Assembly (NCBI GenBank): GCA_030599515.1
Contig: JAUVNV010000166.1
Coordinates: forward strand, 1-5,937
Source: Acidimicrobiia bacterium
GTDB taxonomy: Bacteria > Actinomycetota > Acidimicrobiia > Spongiisociales > UBA5794
Length of the DNA: 5,937 nt
Direction: 5' to 3'
Position 1 is the stretch's first letter, and every line of letters starts with the position of its first letter. A program made the position numbers and the translations under genes. The notes below the pieces were generated by a model. It ran no database searches and was not told the DNA's origin. It worked only from the letters and a program-made list of their open reading frames with translations. Positions 1 through 5,937 of the stretch are shown piece after piece.

Positions 1-62
1 GCTCCCGGATGGATCAGCGCCCGCTCGCGCAGGTACTCCACCACCTCGTCGTCGGTGAGCAT
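1..62 (-). CDS. 5' end of an unidentified gene, truncated by the window edge
   Basis: Reading leftward from an ATG at 62-60, the frame stays open to the window edge and gives 20 complete codons beginning MLTDDEVVEYLRERALI. The peptide is acidic and looks helical, with no motif that names a family. The ATG is preferred because the frame upstream has no other ATG, GTG or TTG before a stop at 95-93. A purine-rich stretch (GGTAGGACGG read on this strand, about 63-80) gives a weak, rather distant ribosome site. The gene begins 34 bp after the stop of the small minus-strand gene at 97-450, so the two could be co-transcribed. That it is a real gene is inferred from its position, direction and codon choice. 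The function is unknown because too little of it is visible. Confidence 0.55.
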   Translation of the reverse strand, partial: MLTDDEVVEYLRERALIHPG

Positions 63-96
63 CGCTTCGACCGTCCTACCCGGAGGGGAACGTCAT

Positions 97-450
97 CTAG
101 GGATGCAAGTCGGGCGTGGGAGTGACCGTCGGCGTGACGGCAGTCACTTCTGTGATCCGAGCCGTGATGAAGCGACCGAAATTGCCGGTGAATTCGGGAA
201 TCGTATCTGTGAAGGCCGGCATCGTTACCGTGAAGCCCGGGATCGTCTCGGTGATGGCGGTGATCTGCTCCCTTCCGAATACCAGATCGCGGGTGATCTC
301 ACCTCGTCCGTGGTTCATCTCGCGAGTGATGGGCATCGCCGCGGCAGAGAACGCGACGCCGCCCAGGAACCGATCTGCTATCTCACCCCGCAAGAACCGT
401 GCAATGCCGCGCTTCGGTGCCTCCGAAGGGTCGGACCGCTCAGGGTTCAT
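97..450 (-). CDS. Small hypothetical protein with tandem T-x-T-I/M-P-x-F heptads
   Basis: This gene encodes 117 residues starting at ATG 450-448 and ending in TAG at 99-97. The open frame extends further upstream (to 585), but this ATG is chosen because a perfect AGGAGG lies just in front of it. The N-terminal 15 residues are charged. Residues 16-41 are mixed amphipathic and hydrophobic (FLGGVAFSAAAMPI), too short and broken for a confident membrane span. Residues 67-87 are three tandem heptads, TETIPGF, TVTMPAF and TDTIPEF, followed by a decayed fourth (TGNFGRF, 88-94). The tail 95-117 is rich in Thr, Val and Pro and ends in PTPDLHP. There is no cysteine, no signal peptide that I can defend, and no catalytic motif. 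The Pro in every heptad argues against a coiled coil; an extended, beta-like repeat is more likely. It is divergent from recC and perhaps co-transcribed with the gene at 1-62. I do not recognise the family and assign no function. Confidence 0.68.
   Translation of the reverse strand: MNPERSDPSEAPKRGIARFLRGEIADRFLGGVAFSAAAMPITREMNHGRGEITRDLVFGREQITAITETIPGFTVTMPAFTDTIPEFTGNFGRFITARITEVTAVTPTVTPTPDLHP
190..252 (-). repeat. Degenerate 21-bp tandem repeat, three units, coding
   Basis: Three consecutive 21-bp units lie at 232-252, 211-231 and 190-210 and encode residues 67-73, 74-80 and 81-87 of the small minus-strand protein. On the plus strand each unit begins GAA and shares the core GG-x-ATCGT. 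The period is seven codons, so unit gain or loss would keep the frame. The units differ mainly at synonymous or variable positions while the T-x-T-[IM]-P-x-F pattern is kept, which suggests selection on the protein rather than a recent DNA duplication. A weaker fourth unit continues at 169-189. Confidence 0.65.
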
Positions 451-454
451 GTTG

Positions 455-460
455 CCTCCT
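455..460 (-). promoter_or_regulatory. Ribosome binding site that fixes the start of the small gene
   Basis: Read on the minus strand this is AGGAGG within GAGAGGAGG, four bases before the ATG at 450-448. It matches the anti-Shine-Dalgarno sequence fully. It is the main reason to prefer this strand and this start over the longer frame and over the overlapping plus-strand frames in the same DNA. Confidence 0.75.
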
Positions 461-489
461 CTCGACTCGATCGGTCGATGGAGCCGAAC

Positions 490-515
490 AGTCACCGGCC
501 CCGTGGCCGGTGACT
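490..515. promoter_or_regulatory. Perfect inverted repeat (hairpin or operator) between divergent genes
   Basis: AGTCACCGGCC (490-500) is followed by a CCGT loop and then its exact reverse complement GGCCGGTGACT (505-515): eleven base pairs with a four-base loop. No T-run follows on either strand, so it is not a canonical intrinsic terminator. It lies 40 bp upstream of the small gene's start and about 97 bp upstream of recC. It could be a hairpin in the small gene's 5' untranslated RNA, or a dyad operator acting on one or both divergent genes. The structure is plain in the sequence; the role is not known. Confidence 0.55.
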
Positions 516-534
516 CGACCGACTCCTTGCTCCA

Positions 535-540
535 AACGTA
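535..540 (-). promoter_or_regulatory. Possible -10 element for the small minus-strand gene
   Basis: Read on the minus strand, TACGTT fits the TAnnnT pattern of actinobacterial -10 hexamers. Transcription from it would begin near 528 and would place the 490-515 hairpin in the leader, ahead of the strong ribosome site. A TTGACC (plus-strand 565-570) lies upstream, but at a 24-bp spacing that is too long for a normal -35, so the call is weak. Confidence 0.22.
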
Positions 541-598
541 CCCCGGCCGGTTCGTGAGGTCCAGGGTCAATTGCGGGAACCTCACCGCGACATCCTGA

Positions 599-604
599 TA
601 CCGT
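599..604 (+). promoter_or_regulatory. Probable -10 hexamer giving a leaderless recC mRNA
   Basis: TACCGT matches TAnnnT and ends seven bases before the recC GTG at 612. A transcript starting at the usual distance from this hexamer would begin at or within a base of the start codon. There is no Shine-Dalgarno-like purine run between 585 and 611, as expected for leaderless translation, which is common in actinobacteria. A TTGCGG at 571-576 resembles a -35 but its spacing of 22 bp is too long. The start site is inferred. Confidence 0.4.
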
Positions 605-611
605 CTCCGCT

Positions 612-3600
612 GTGGGGTTGCAGATTCATCGATCCGATCATCCTGACCTGCTCGTCGACGCCCTCTGCGATGTGATCGCTTCGCCTCTTCCCGATCCGGT
701 CGTCGCGGAGGTCATCGCCGTTCCGACCCGGGGGATCGACCGGTGGCTCACGCAACGGATCGCCTCGACGCTGGCTGAGCGAAGCATCGGAGACGGTATC
801 GCCGCCAACATCGACTTCCCGTTCCCCCACGGGTTCGTCACCGACGTCTTGTCGCAGATCCCTGCGACCGCCGGGTCGCTCGAGGCGTGGTCGGACCGGG
901 CCGTCGTTTCGCATCTCGAACGGATCATCGACGAGCACCACGACGACGACTGGATGTGGCTCATCGTCCGATTCGTCGAAGGTCCGGACGGTGATGCTTC
1001 GGACGGGGCGCAGCGGCTCCGGGCGGCGCAGAAGATAGGGCGCCTCTTCTCCTCCTACGCCCGCTACCGGCCGCGGATGGTCGCCTCATGGACCGGTGGC
1101 GACGACACCGGGCCTGACGGCGAGCCGATCGCCGGGGCGACGGCGTGGCAGCCGCGGCTGTGGCGACTGCTTCACGACCAGATCGGGGTGCCGCCGCTCT
1201 TCGAGACGCTCCCCGGTGCTCTCGCGTCACTGCGATCCGGGGCGGCCGGGATCGACCTGCCGCAGCGCATCTCGATCTACGGTGCAACGGCGTTCAACCC
1301 GGTCGACCTCGCCATGTTCGAGGCGATCGGGGATGTGACGGACGTGCACCTGTTCGTGCTCCACCCGTCGCCGGCGCTGTGGCACGACACGGCTCCGCTC
1401 GTCGCGGCGATTCCCGGGTCGACTCAACACGTGCGACGCAGCGACGACCCGACACGGGGAGCGGCGATACATCCACTCCTGCGGTCCTGGGCCCAGGAGA
1501 GCCGCGACCTCCAGGTCGTCCTTGCAAGGAGCAATGATGGAGTTCTTCCTCCCCCTCACGGGGAGGTGCCGCCGCAGGCGGCGGAGGGGGTTGAAGGTCT
1601 CAGTTGGATGGAACGGTCTGACCCCTCCCGTCAGCTCCCGGCGGCGCTGACACCCTCCCCTGAGGGGAGGGAAGGAGCCCCGAAAATCGACAGGGCTTCG
1701 CAAGCGGCGACGGTCCTGGGGACGTTGCAGAGCGACATCCGTCTGAACCGGGAGCCGACGGGGATGGTGGCCGATCCGGACGACCGGTCGATCCAGATCC
1801 ACGCCTGTCACGGCGCACAGCGACAGGTCGAGGTGCTGCGCGACGCCGTGCTCCACATCCTCGCCGGTGACTCGGCGCTCGAACCTCGCGACATCGTCAT
1901 CATGACGCCCGACCTCGAGACGTACGCACCGCTCATCGAGGCGGCGTTCCCGGCATCGAACGGCGGAGACGACGGCATTCCCGATCTGCGTGTGCGGATC
2001 GCCGACAGGGCACCAACACGGACCAACCCCCTCATCAGGCTGGCCGGGACCGTTGTGGGTCTCGCCGCGTCCAGGCTCGGCACCGGCGCCGTCACCCAAC
2101 TCATCGGTCTCCCCGAAGTGCAACGCCGCTTCGGGATCGGAGATGACACCGAATCCGACATGGCGGATCTCATCGACGACGCCAACGTGCGGTGGGGTCT
2201 CGACGGTGGTCATCGGAAACGCAATGGAGCCGGGAGCCGTGATGAACACACGTGGCGGAGGGGTATCGACCGGATGCTCACCGGCGTCTTCTTCGATGAC
2301 GACCCGATCCGAATCGAGGGTGAGATCGCACCGCTCGTCCACGTCGAGGGCCAGGTCGCAGGTGCCGCCGGATGGATCGCCCTGCTCGTCGAACGACTCG
2401 CCGCCGTCACCGAGCTCCTCGGTACCCCCGATCCCGCCTCCCGCTGGGCGGAGAAGATCTCGACCGCCGTCCGACTGCTGGCCGAACCCCGCTGGGGCGA
2501 CGAGTGGCAGTGGGGCCAGCTCGAGCGCCTTCTCGAAGAGACGTTCCCACCCGAGACCGCCGGGGCCCCGGACCCGGTGATCGGCCTCGACGAAGCGGCC
2601 GTCCTCATCGCGCCGTGGACCGAGGACCGACCCGGGATCCTCCACCACCGCACCGGCGACGTCACCGTCTGCACGCTCGCCCCGATGCGATCCGTCCCGT
2701 ACCGGGTCGTCTGCCTCCTCGGCATGGAACACGACCGCTTCCCCCGCTCGTCTCGCAACGACGGCGACGACCTCCTCATCGACGACGAAGCCGTCGGAGA
2801 CCCGGATCGCTCCGCCCAGGACCGCCAGCTGCTCCTCGACGCCGTCATGGCCGCAGGCGACCACCTCGTCATCACGTATACGGGCCGGGACCCGCTCACC
2901 AACGCCGAGTACCCGCCGGCGGTCCCCGTCGCCGAACTCGAAGAGACCATCGCAGCGATGATCGGCGACGACGCGGCCGAAGGGATCCGGACCGACCATC
3001 CGCTCCAGCCGTTCAGCCCCAAGGTCTTCGCCGACGGGAAGCTCGGCGTCCCCGGCCCGTGGGGCTTCGACCCGATCCAGCACGCCGGAGCCGTCGCCCT
3101 CTCCGAGAGGGAACCCGACGACGCTGCTGCCGGAGCCCTCGTCCTCGACACCGTGACCATCGAGACCCCGACCCTCCACCGGCTCATCTCGTACCTCAAG
3201 GCACCGTCCAAGACCTTCCTGCGCAACAGCCTCGGGATGTTCATCCCCGACATGAGTGATCTCCCCGACGATGAGCTCCCCACCGGGCTCAACGGCCTCG
3301 AGCGGTGGTCGATCGCCGACCGGCTACTCACCGGTATCCGCCACGGCTACGACGCCGAACGGCTCATCGACCACGAACGGGCCGCGGACACGGTGCCCGC
3401 GGGAGAGCTCGCAACGGGAAGCCTCGACGAAGCCCTCGACCTCGCTCAACGCATCCAGAAGGTCGCAGGCGACCGAGGTTGTGTCCCGGGGGCTGCCATC
3501 CCAATCACGGGGACCGTGATCGTCGGCGCGGAAGCGATCACCGGCTCGGTCCTCTCCGACCCGGAGGCTGCGCTCATCTGCGACGTTGGGCCGTCACGCG

Positions 3601-4070
3601 GCAAACCCGGACGGCGCATCGCCCTCTACGCCCAGGTCGTGTTCCTCACCGCCCTCGACCCCGACCGGGCGTGGCACGGAATCCTGGTCGGCAAAGGCGA
3701 GAACGAGACCGTGCTGGCCGTGACGCTCGGCCCGCTCGGAGACAACGCGGAGGAACGATCCGTCGAAGCGGAACGGCGTCTCGCCGAACTCATCGACCTG
3801 TACCGGGAAGGCATGGTCGACCCACTGCCGATCTTCACCGAGACGTCGTTCGTGTGGGAGACGGCCGAACCGAAGAAGAGGAACGCCGAGACCAAGAACA
3901 AGTGGGAACCCGACTGGAAGGGCGAAGGCGGGGAACGAGAAGAGCCCGCACATCGGATGCTGTTCAACGACCTCACCACCGTATCGGACCTCGCCTCCTC
4001 GGAGTTCCCCGACTACGCCGGTCGGCTGTGGACACCGATCCTCGACGTGAGCAGCGAGGAGAGCGCGTGA
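612..4070 (+). CDS. recC: RecBCD exonuclease V subunit gamma, RecC (with an in-frame insertion)
   Basis: This encodes the scaffold subunit of the RecBCD helicase-nuclease. In E. coli RecC splits the duplex, guides each strand to the RecB and RecD motors and scans for Chi; it has a helicase-like fold but no active ATPase. The protein has 1152 residues. Recognition rests on stretches that match E. coli RecC from recall: GIAANIDFPFP at 62-72, LFSSYARYRP at 145-154, IQIHACHGAQRQVEVL at about 394-409, YRVVCLLGM near 697-705, and YREGM at 1064-1068 near the C-terminus. The GTG at 612 is the only usual start between an in-frame TGA at 555-557 and the conserved N-terminus, and it makes the first 46 residues line up with E. 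coli without a gap. It is longer than typical relatives (about 1,100 residues) because residues 310-354 come from a palindromic repeat; without them it would have 1107. Its TGA overlaps the recB start by GTGA, showing one operon. Several E. coli Chi-reading residues are replaced. Confidence 0.95.
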   Translation: MGLQIHRSDHPDLLVDALCDVIASPLPDPVVAEVIAVPTRGIDRWLTQRIASTLAERSIGDGIAANIDFPFPHGFVTDVLSQIPATAGSLEAWSDRAVVSHLERIIDEHHDDDWMWLIVRFVEGPDGDASDGAQRLRAAQKIGRLFSSYARYRPRMVASWTGGDDTGPDGEPIAGATAWQPRLWRLLHDQIGVPPLFETLPGALASLRSGAAGIDLPQRISIYGATAFNPVDLAMFEAIGDVTDVHLFVLHPSPALWHDTAPLVAAIPGSTQHVRRSDDPTRGAAIHPLLRSWAQESRDLQVVLARSNDGVLPPPHGEVPPQAAEGVEGLSWMERSDPSRQLPAALTPSPEGREGAPKIDRASQAATVLGTLQSDIRLNREPTGMVADPDDRSIQIHACHGAQRQVEVLRDAVLHILAGDSALEPRDIVIMTPDLETYAPLIEAAFPASNGGDDGIPDLRVRIADRAPTRTNPLIRLAGTVVGLAASRLGTGAVTQLIGLPEVQRRFGIGDDTESDMADLIDDANVRWGLDGGHRKRNGAGSRDEHTWRRGIDRMLTGVFFDDDPIRIEGEIAPLVHVEGQVAGAAGWIALLVERLAAVTELLGTPDPASRWAEKISTAVRLLAEPRWGDEWQWGQLERLLEETFPPETAGAPDPVIGLDEAAVLIAPWTEDRPGILHHRTGDVTVCTLAPMRSVPYRVVCLLGMEHDRFPRSSRNDGDDLLIDDEAVGDPDRSAQDRQLLLDAVMAAGDHLVITYTGRDPLTNAEYPPAVPVAELEETIAAMIGDDAAEGIRTDHPLQPFSPKVFADGKLGVPGPWGFDPIQHAGAVALSEREPDDAAAGALVLDTVTIETPTLHRLISYLKAPSKTFLRNSLGMFIPDMSDLPDDELPTGLNGLERWSIADRLLTGIRHGYDAERLIDHERAADTVPAGELATGSLDEALDLAQRIQKVAGDRGCVPGAAIPITGTVIVGAEAITGSVLSDPEAALICDVGPSRGKPGRRIALYAQVVFLTALDPDRAWHGILVGKGENETVLAVTLGPLGDNAEERSVEAERRLAELIDLYREGMVDPLPIFTETSFVWETAEPKKRNAETKNKWEPDWKGEGGEREEPAHRMLFNDLTTVSDLASSEFPDYAGRLWTPILDVSSEESA
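1543..1673. repeat. Palindromic GC-rich repeat (MITE-like) inserted in frame within recC
   Basis: This segment is a chain of hairpins. CCTCCCC (1548-1554) pairs with GGGGAGG (1560-1566). GCCGCC (1568-1573) pairs with GGCGGC (1577-1582) over a three-base loop. GGAGGGG (1583-1589) pairs with CCCCTCC (1622-1628). GTCAGC (1630-1635) pairs with GCTGAC (1646-1651). CCCTCCCCT (1653-1661) pairs with AGGGGAGGG (1663-1671). The left and right ends are also inverted copies of each other (TTC..CCTCCCC against GGGGAGGGAA), centred near 1608. GGAG flanks both sides (1539-1542 and 1674-1677), as a four-base target duplication would; removing one copy plus the element deletes 135 bp, exactly 45 codons, and leaves the smooth reading RSND-GAPKIDR. 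It encodes Pro/Glu-rich sequence in a variable RecC linker. Similar CCTCCCC..GGGGAGG repeats are commonly seen scattered between bacterial genes; that this one is dispersed in its own genome is inferred. Confidence 0.7.
4056..4061 (+). promoter_or_regulatory. Ribosome binding site for recB inside the recC end
   Basis: GAGGAG lies five bases before the GTG at 4067 and within the last codons of recC. It supports this GTG rather than the next in-frame GTG at 4076, and with the GTGA overlap it points to coupled translation of RecC and RecB. Confidence 0.65.
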
Positions 4071-5937
4071 CCACCGTGAAGCCGTTCAACCCCGCCGAGC
4101 CGATCCCCGGGGGACGCAGCGTCATCGAGGCCAGCGCCGGCACCGGCAAGACGTTCACGATCGCCGCCCAGGTCACGCGGCTCGTCGCCGAAGCCGGCAT
4201 CCCCATCGACCGGATTCTCGTCGTCACGTTCACCCGCGCCGCCACCGCCGAGCTCCAGGCGAGGATCCGTGACCGGCTCGTCCAGACGCTCCGCACCCTC
4301 TCCGGTGACGCTGAGGCTGCCAATGCCGACGACCACATCCGGGTCCTTCTCGACGCCGACGACGCGGATAGGGAGCGCAGCATCGAGCGCCTCACTGAGG
4401 CCATCATCCGGTTCGACCGGGCCCAGATCTACACGATCCACGGCTTCGCCATCAGGCTCCTCGCCCACCTTGGCTTCCACGCCAGGATCTCACCCGACCT
4501 CGAACCCATCGCCGTCGACACAGAACTCATCTCGCAGGTCGTCTCCGACCTGATCGTCGCCCGGTTCGCAGACGACGCCACCGACCTCGTCGGCGCCGGA
4601 GCGCTGACCGACATCGCCAAGGCCGTGACCACCAACCTCGACGCAGACATCGTCCCCGATCCCACCACGACCACCGGGGAGTCGGCGGTCCGGGCCGAAC
4701 TCGCTGCCGCGGCACGGGCAGAGATCGACCGGCGGCTGCGCGCAGGCGGAAGCGCAGGATTCGACCAGTTCCTCCTCGAAGCCCGTGACGCCCTCGCAGA
4801 CCCGGAGATAGGCGCCTTCGCACGACAGATCCTCTCCGAGCGATTCGCCGTCGCTCTCGTCGACGAATCCCAGGACACCGACCCGATCCAGTGGGAGGTC
4901 ATCAACGCCGTGTTCGACGAGACCCGGCTCGTCATCATCGGCGATCCGAAGCAGTCGATCTACGCGTTTAGGGGTGCCGATATCGAGTCGTACCTGTCGA
5001 GCGTCGACCGGGCAGGGACCGAGCGGACGCTGCTCACCAACTGGCGCAGCGACGGGCCGCTCGTCACGGCGCTCGACACCGTCTTCGATGGGGTGACGTT
5101 CGGCGACGAACGCATCGAGTACCGGAGGGTTCGCCCGGCACCCGACCACGAGGATGCCCGCATCTACGGGCCGGGAGCGCCGCTCACGATCCGCCGATTC
5201 GGTGCCGCGATGCCGATCAGCCGACGCATGACCGGATCCAAGGCGTTCAGGACCCCGAACACGCGGGAGATGGTCGCCGCCGATGTCGCAGCGGGAACCG
5301 TGCGTCTGCTGCACGCCGGGATCGAGATCGACGACGAGGACGGACGCCGACCGATCGGACCCGGCGACGTCGCGGTGCTGTGCCGCACCCGCAAGCAGAT
5401 CGACATGGTGCGAACCGAACTCGCCAGAAGGGGAGTCCCATCGGTCGCATCGAGATCGGGCAGCGTCTTCGTCACCGAAGCCGCCGACGAATGGCGACGG
5501 TTCCTCCTCGGCGTCGAACATCCCGACCGGGCCTCGACTGTGCGGTACGCCGCCACCGGCGTTCTCGTCGGAAAGGATCTCTCCGTCGTGGCCGCCCTTG
5601 ACGACGACGCCACCATCGAACTCCAGGTGGAGATGCGCCGATGGAACGAACTGCTCTCGACCGACGGGATCTCGGCGCTCGTCGCCGACCTCGCCCGGAG
5701 GACCGGGCTCGTCGAACGGGTCCTCCGGCGCCCCGACGGGGAGCGTCTCATGACCGACATCAACCACATCGCCGAAGCGATGAACGGCGCATGGAGGGAG
5801 CATCGCCTCGGATCGATGATCACCTGGCTCGAAGAGGCGGTCCGCGATGCAGGAAAGGAACGCAGTGCCGACGAAGCCGAGGCCCGCGAGCGGCGACTCG
5901 AGACCGACGCCGACGCCGTCAAGGTCCAGACCATCCA
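4067..5937 (+). CDS. recB: RecBCD exonuclease V subunit beta, RecB, N-terminal helicase part (truncated at the window edge)
   Basis: This is the ATP-driven 3'-5' helicase and nuclease subunit of RecBCD. The frame is open from GTG 4067 to the edge: 623 codons plus two bases, with no stop. Superfamily 1A motifs appear in order: Walker A ASAGTGKT at residues 22-29 (Lys28, Thr29), motif Ia VVTFTRAATAEL from 52, TIHGF at 123-127, Walker B with the box DESQD at 266-270 (Asp266 and Glu267 for metal and catalysis), motif III GDPKQSIYAFRGAD at 292-305, and motif IV NWRS at 325-328. The frame ends in VQTIH, the start of the motif that continues SKGLE in RecB proteins. The C-terminal nuclease domain, if present, lies outside the window. 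The spacing from Walker A to Walker B (about 240 residues) is clearly shorter than in E. coli RecB, so the domain 1B insert is reduced. The start is supported by GAGGAG and the GTGA overlap with recC. AddA is the main alternative, but the adjacent recC and the close match to RecB make RecB much more likely. Confidence 0.95.
   Translation, partial: MTTVKPFNPAEPIPGGRSVIEASAGTGKTFTIAAQVTRLVAEAGIPIDRILVVTFTRAATAELQARIRDRLVQTLRTLSGDAEAANADDHIRVLLDADDADRERSIERLTEAIIRFDRAQIYTIHGFAIRLLAHLGFHARISPDLEPIAVDTELISQVVSDLIVARFADDATDLVGAGALTDIAKAVTTNLDADIVPDPTTTTGESAVRAELAAAARAEIDRRLRAGGSAGFDQFLLEARDALADPEIGAFARQILSERFAVALVDESQDTDPIQWEVINAVFDETRLVIIGDPKQSIYAFRGADIESYLSSVDRAGTERTLLTNWRSDGPLVTALDTVFDGVTFGDERIEYRRVRPAPDHEDARIYGPGAPLTIRRFGAAMPISRRMTGSKAFRTPNTREMVAADVAAGTVRLLHAGIEIDDEDGRRPIGPGDVAVLCRTRKQIDMVRTELARRGVPSVASRSGSVFVTEAADEWRRFLLGVEHPDRASTVRYAATGVLVGKDLSVVAALDDDATIELQVEMRRWNELLSTDGISALVADLARRTGLVERVLRRPDGERLMTDINHIAEAMNGAWREHRLGSMITWLEEAVRDAGKERSADEAEARERRLETDADAVKVQTI

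Noticed and set aside
55..598. Two plus-strand open frames (55-513 and 116-598) opposite the small minus-strand gene
   Set aside because: Neither has a ribosome site. One is Arg/His-rich noise, and the other's Val/Ile repeat merely mirrors the 21-bp coding repeat on the minus strand, where a perfect AGGAGG supports translation.
1548..1671. Reading the recC hairpins as a terminator or as a sequencing artefact
   Set aside because: No T-run follows any stem, and RecC similarity continues in the same frame on both sides, so it is neither a gene end nor a frame-breaking error.
1545..1674. Reading the recC palindromes as a CRISPR array
   Set aside because: The units are unequal inverted repeats with no regular direct repeat-spacer periodicity.
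1227..3179. A 650-codon open frame on the minus strand inside recC
   Set aside because: It is fully antisense to a gene with clear RecC similarity. Long antisense frames are expected in high-GC genes with biased third positions. The predicted product is Gly/Asp/Arg/Val-rich with no domain.
2372..3259. A 295-codon plus-strand frame overlapping recC
   Set aside because: It is extremely Arg/Pro-rich, typical of a shifted frame in GC-rich DNA, and lies wholly within recC.
4490..5803. A 437-codon open frame on the minus strand inside recB
   Set aside because: It covers the RecB helicase motifs in antisense and has the same compositional look of a shadow frame; no start signal or family could be seen.

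Overview
The window is GC-rich DNA from what looks like a high-GC actinobacterium. This is inferred from the strong G/C bias at third codon positions, two GTG starts, a probable leaderless promoter and the recC-then-recB gene order known from mycobacteria. An early-branching class such as Acidimicrobiia is possible, but the sequence alone cannot prove it.

Layout. On the minus strand at the left edge are the first 20 codons of an unidentified gene (62 to 1). Just upstream of it, on the same strand, is a small gene of 117 residues (450 to 97). It has a strong Shine-Dalgarno site, and its product carries a tandem seven-residue repeat (T-x-T-I/M-P-x-F) and a Thr/Pro-rich tail; I do not recognise the family. 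A 161-bp divergent intergenic region (451-611) follows. It holds an 11-bp perfect hairpin, a short direct repeat, and a -10-like hexamer placed so that recC would be read from a leaderless mRNA. The rest of the window is on the plus strand: a complete recC (612-4070), overlapping by GTGA with recB (from 4067), which runs off the right edge inside its last helicase motifs. recD would be expected next.

Together recC and recB encode two subunits of the RecBCD helicase-nuclease, which processes double-strand DNA ends. RecB is the 3'-5' motor and, in its unseen C-terminal part, the nuclease. RecC is the scaffold, which in E. coli also reads Chi.

The most unusual feature is inside recC. A GC-rich palindromic element of about 131 bp (1543-1673), built of nested hairpins and flanked by GGAG on both sides, sits in frame in the coding sequence and adds 45 codons of Pro/Glu-rich peptide in a variable linker. 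It looks like a dispersed palindromic repeat or MITE that was captured as protein, comparable in principle to the Rickettsia palindromic elements. A second point is that most of the E. coli RecC residues known to read Chi are replaced here. No wholly new multi-gene system is visible in this window.
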